A stretch of 64,000 nt of DNA. Source: Homoserinimonas sp044769865 (GTDB lineage Bacteria > Actinomycetota > Actinomycetes > Actinomycetales > Microbacteriaceae). Numbering within the stretch: position 1 is the first letter of the stretch; every line of letters begins with the position of its first letter. The translations under genes were made by a program, and so were the position numbers. Where the stretch lies: positions 124,001-188,000 of the forward strand of contig NZ_JBIZWA010000002.1 in assembly GCF_044769865.1 (NCBI RefSeq), in the 5' to 3' direction. Below are positions 62,034 to 64,000 of this stretch, in pieces. Under the pieces are notes generated by a model. It worked only from the letters and a program-made list of their open reading frames with translations, was not told where the DNA came from and made no database searches.

Positions 62034-62711
62034 ATGGACGGCCTCGCCAGGGACAAGGAAGTCATGCTCGCCCGCCACCTGCGTGCGAGGGGGGTCGAAG
62101 ACGAGCGGGTGCTCGCGGCGATGGCGGCGGTGCCGCGCGAAGAGTTCGTTGCCGAGCACGCGCGCAGGTATGCCTATGCTGACCGGCCGCTGCCGATCGA
62201 GGAGGGCCAGACGATCTCCCAGCCCTACATCGTCGCCTTCATGGCGCAGTCGGCGCGGGTGGAGCAGGGCGACAGGGTGCTCGAGATCGGCGCAGGCTCG
62301 GGCTACGGTGCCGCCGTGCTGGGAAAGCTGGCTGCCCGCGTCGACACGGTCGAGCGCCATTCCCGCTTGGCGGAGCAGGCGGCGGAGCGGATGTCGCGAC
62401 TCGGCTACAACAACGTGCACGTGCATTCGGCGGATGGAACGTGGGGACTGCCCGAGGGGGCGCCCTTCGACGCGATCGTTGTGACGGCGGCGGGGCCCTC
62501 GGTTCCTCCGCCGCTCCTCGAGCAACTCGCGCCCGGCGGCCGGCTCGTGATGCCGGTCGAGGGCTCCTACGGCCACCAGCAGCTGCTCCTCGTGCGCAAG
62601 GATGTCGACGGCCGGGTCACCGAGACGCCACTCCTCGGCGTGGCGTTCGTGCCGCTCGTGGGGGAGCACGGCCATCCTGGGGGAGGGAATCGAGACAGAT
62701 CAGCAGAATAG
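62034..62711 (+). CDS. pcm: Protein-L-isoaspartate O-methyltransferase
   Basis: 225 residues. 'VPREEFVAEHARRYAYADRPLPIEEGQTISQPYIVAFMAQ' (in parts) and motif I 'VLEIGAGSGYGAAVLGKLA' are the PCMT signature; 'PEGAPFDAIVVTAA' and 'LAPGGRLVMPV' follow. It repairs isoaspartyl residues. The start at 62034 is the first in-frame Met near the family N-terminus; GGAGGGGAGGG lies about 20 bases upstream, so the true start might be slightly different. Confidence 0.92.
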   Translation: MDGLARDKEVMLARHLRARGVEDERVLAAMAAVPREEFVAEHARRYAYADRPLPIEEGQTISQPYIVAFMAQSARVEQGDRVLEIGAGSGYGAAVLGKLAARVDTVERHSRLAEQAAERMSRLGYNNVHVHSADGTWGLPEGAPFDAIVVTAAGPSVPPPLLEQLAPGGRLVMPVEGSYGHQQLLLVRKDVDGRVTETPLLGVAFVPLVGEHGHPGGGNRDRSAE

Positions 62712-62724
62712 GCAACACATCTAT

Positions 62725-62753
62725 TGACGCTCGTGCAGCGAGTCGTTACTCTT
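62725..62753 (+). promoter_or_regulatory. Promoter of the amino-acid-type ABC operon
   Basis: TTGACG (62725-62730), 17 bases, TACTCT (62748-62753). About 65 bases of leader follow, including a hairpin at 62776-62799 (ATGCC-GA-GGG / CCC-GA-GGCAT). Confidence 0.6.
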
Positions 62754-62824
62754 CTGGGTACTGAGTCGACCCTGAATGCCGAGGGAACCCCCGAGGCATC
62801 GGCTGAATCCAATGGAGAATTCAC

Positions 62825-63727
62825 ATGCGCCTGCACCGACCCATGGCACTCTTCACTCTCGGCGCCGCCGGGCTGCTCCTGGCGGGATGCGCCACGCCCG
62901 CCGAGGAGCCGGACCCCACGGAGCCCGCGACCGGGACCGCTGAGGCGCCCCTCTACGACGAGCTTCCCCAGTGGGCGAAGGATAAAGGCACCCTGACCTT
63001 TGCAGGCGACAGTCACCCGCCCTATCGCACCGTTGAAGAGGACGGATCGGTCACAGGCATCGACCCCGAGTTCCAGGCCATGCTCGAGGAGCAGCTCGGC
63101 GTTGACATCGAGATCGACATCGCCTCGGGGCTCCCCGCAATCCTCACGGGCATGCTCTCGGGGCGCTACGACGCGTTCAACGGTCCTGTGCGCACGACCG
63201 AGGAACGCGAGGCGGACTTCGACGCCGTCGTGTGGCTCACGACCCGCACCTCCTACGTCTTCCTCGAGAGTCGCGAAGACGACTTCGAGTCGGAGGAGGA
63301 TCTCTGCGGCATCCAGATCTCGGGAGTCACGGGCTCCGTCACCGAGACACAGGTCGCTGCGCTCAATGACTGGTGCGTCTCGGAGGGCATGGAGGCAAAC
63401 ACCTTCGTCGGGCTCGCCGACACCAACTCGACCATCCTCGCCGTGCAGTCCGAGCGAGTCGACGCCCTCGCCGTGACGGAGACCGCCGCGATCGACATCC
63501 TCGACAAGACGCCGGACACCTTCGCGTACCACACGCAGTCCGACGCGCAGGGGGCCGGCGTTGACCTCCTCGCAATGTTCGCGCCGAAGGACAACGAGCT
63601 CGGCCCTGTGTTGCACAAGGCCATGCAGAATCTCTTCGAGAGCGGCCAGTACATCGAGTTCATGGAGAAGTGGGGGCTCGAGAACGTCGCTGTCGACGAG
63701 CCCCTCTACAACCCCGTCACGGGCTGA
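62825..63727 (+). CDS. ABC transporter substrate-binding lipoprotein (family 3)
   Basis: 300 residues. Signal peptide with lipobox 'LLLAGC' (Cys about 22), an acidic linker, then the SBP_bac_3 fold ('GTLTFAGDSHPPYRTVEEDGSVTGIDPEFQAMLEEQLG', in parts, and 'SGRYDAFNGPVRTTEEREADFD'). It probably binds an amino acid or similar polar solute. Two Cys in the second lobe ('DLCGIQISG', 'LNDWCVSEG') may form a disulfide. The permease gene follows after a hairpin. Confidence 0.94.
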   Translation: MRLHRPMALFTLGAAGLLLAGCATPAEEPDPTEPATGTAEAPLYDELPQWAKDKGTLTFAGDSHPPYRTVEEDGSVTGIDPEFQAMLEEQLGVDIEIDIASGLPAILTGMLSGRYDAFNGPVRTTEEREADFDAVVWLTTRTSYVFLESREDDFESEEDLCGIQISGVTGSVTETQVAALNDWCVSEGMEANTFVGLADTNSTILAVQSERVDALAVTETAAIDILDKTPDTFAYHTQSDAQGAGVDLLAMFAPKDNELGPVLHKAMQNLFESGQYIEFMEKWGLENVAVDEPLYNPVTG

Positions 63728-63741
63728 CGAGTCAGCCGAGC

Positions 63742-63765
63742 GGCGGGCCCGGTGACGGGCCCGCC
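63742..63765 (+). terminator. Hairpin between binding-protein and permease genes
   Basis: GGCGGGCCCG and CGGGCCCGCC pair perfectly around GTGA, without a U-tract. Placed inside the operon, it would lower permease expression or protect the upstream mRNA. Confidence 0.7.
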
Positions 63766-63797
63766 CACCCCTTGCCTGCCTTCGCACCAGGAGAAGA

Positions 63798-64000
63798 ATG
63801 AGCACCCCAGCCCTCGCGACGCATGACGTCGCATCCGCCCGACCCCGGTTCCGGCCGTGGCGACTCGTCGGCGGCGCCGCGATCGCGATCGTGATGCTGC
63901 AGGTCGTCATCTTCCTCGTGACGAACGAACGCCTCGAGTGGGGCGTCGTCGCGAGCTATCTCTTCAATCCGAACGTGCTCACGGGCCTGTGGATGACGAT
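63798..64000 (+). CDS. Amino-acid-type ABC transporter permease, 5' part only
   Basis: 68 residues before the window ends. AGGAG lies 4-8 bases upstream of the ATG. After a 22-residue cytoplasmic start comes a first membrane helix ('LVGGAAIAIVMLQVVIFLV'), then 'GVVASYLFNPNVLTGLWMT', which matches the entry of HisMQ-type permeases into the inner membrane domain. Assignment follows mainly from the preceding family 3 binding protein. Confidence 0.8.
   Translation, partial: MSTPALATHDVASARPRFRPWRLVGGAAIAIVMLQVVIFLVTNERLEWGVVASYLFNPNVLTGLWMT

Overview
The window is a high-GC actinobacterial chromosome segment, most likely from the family Microbacteriaceae. Pointers are paired clpP genes followed by clpX, a group II truncated haemoglobin, a Rv2466c-type thioredoxin-fold protein, an ultrashort isoleucyl T-box ahead of ileS, a long RNase E with disordered ends, many small conserved actinobacterial genes (DUF1294, DUF2510, DUF4031, DUF4233), and repeated use of a TANNNT -10 box exactly 6-7 nt before the start codon (leaderless mRNAs). 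No rRNA, phage, insertion sequence or CRISPR array is visible. Almost all of it is ordinary chromosomal backbone.

Layout. 1-9.8 kb: end of a QorB-like reductase, truncated haemoglobin with an MscS channel, aminopeptidase N, an unknown gene, a DsbA-like mycothiol nitroreductase homologue, rpiB, an Fpg/Nei glycosylase, a PaiB-like FMN protein and an amidohydrolase. 9.8-13.9 kb: a 1257-residue polytopic membrane protein with an N-terminal zinc ribbon, and a DUF2510 mini-protein. 14.1-17.2 kb: four overlapping glycosyltransferase genes, every one broken by frameshift, truncation or internal deletion. 17.2-25 kb: tRNA-Gly, tRNA-Pro, tig, a Cys/Met-metabolism PLP enzyme, clpP1-clpP2-clpX, a BenE-type transporter and a methyltransferase; tig and the Clp genes form a protein folding and turnover block. 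25-34.1 kb (minus strand): valS with two small genes, then a translationally coupled peptide/nickel-type ABC operon (binding protein, two permeases, one double-ATPase, TetR regulator) with a palindrome in its promoter region.

34.2-41.2 kb: bioY, catalase with a one-base frameshift, enoyl-CoA hydratase, a MalY/PatB-like lyase, an L,D-transpeptidase, and a secreted protein paired with a lipoprotein. 41.0-47.6 kb: T-box, ileS, folC, DUF4233, ndk, and a VKOR-like thiol oxidoreductase. 47.6-60.5 kb: rne behind a long structured leader, rplU-rpmA, obgE-proB-proA, nadD, an unknown tail-anchored protein, rsfS, an unknown 320-residue protein and tRNA-Ala. 60.5-64 kb: macrodomain protein with an alpha/beta hydrolase, pcm, and the start of an amino-acid-type ABC importer that runs off the end.

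The features that do not look ordinary are the decayed four-gene glycosyltransferase locus, the catalase frameshift, the recurring leaderless promoters, structured leaders before pepN, rne, ileS and the last ABC operon, and three sizeable conserved-looking proteins without an assignable function. Family assignments rest on motifs recognised by eye; no database search was possible.
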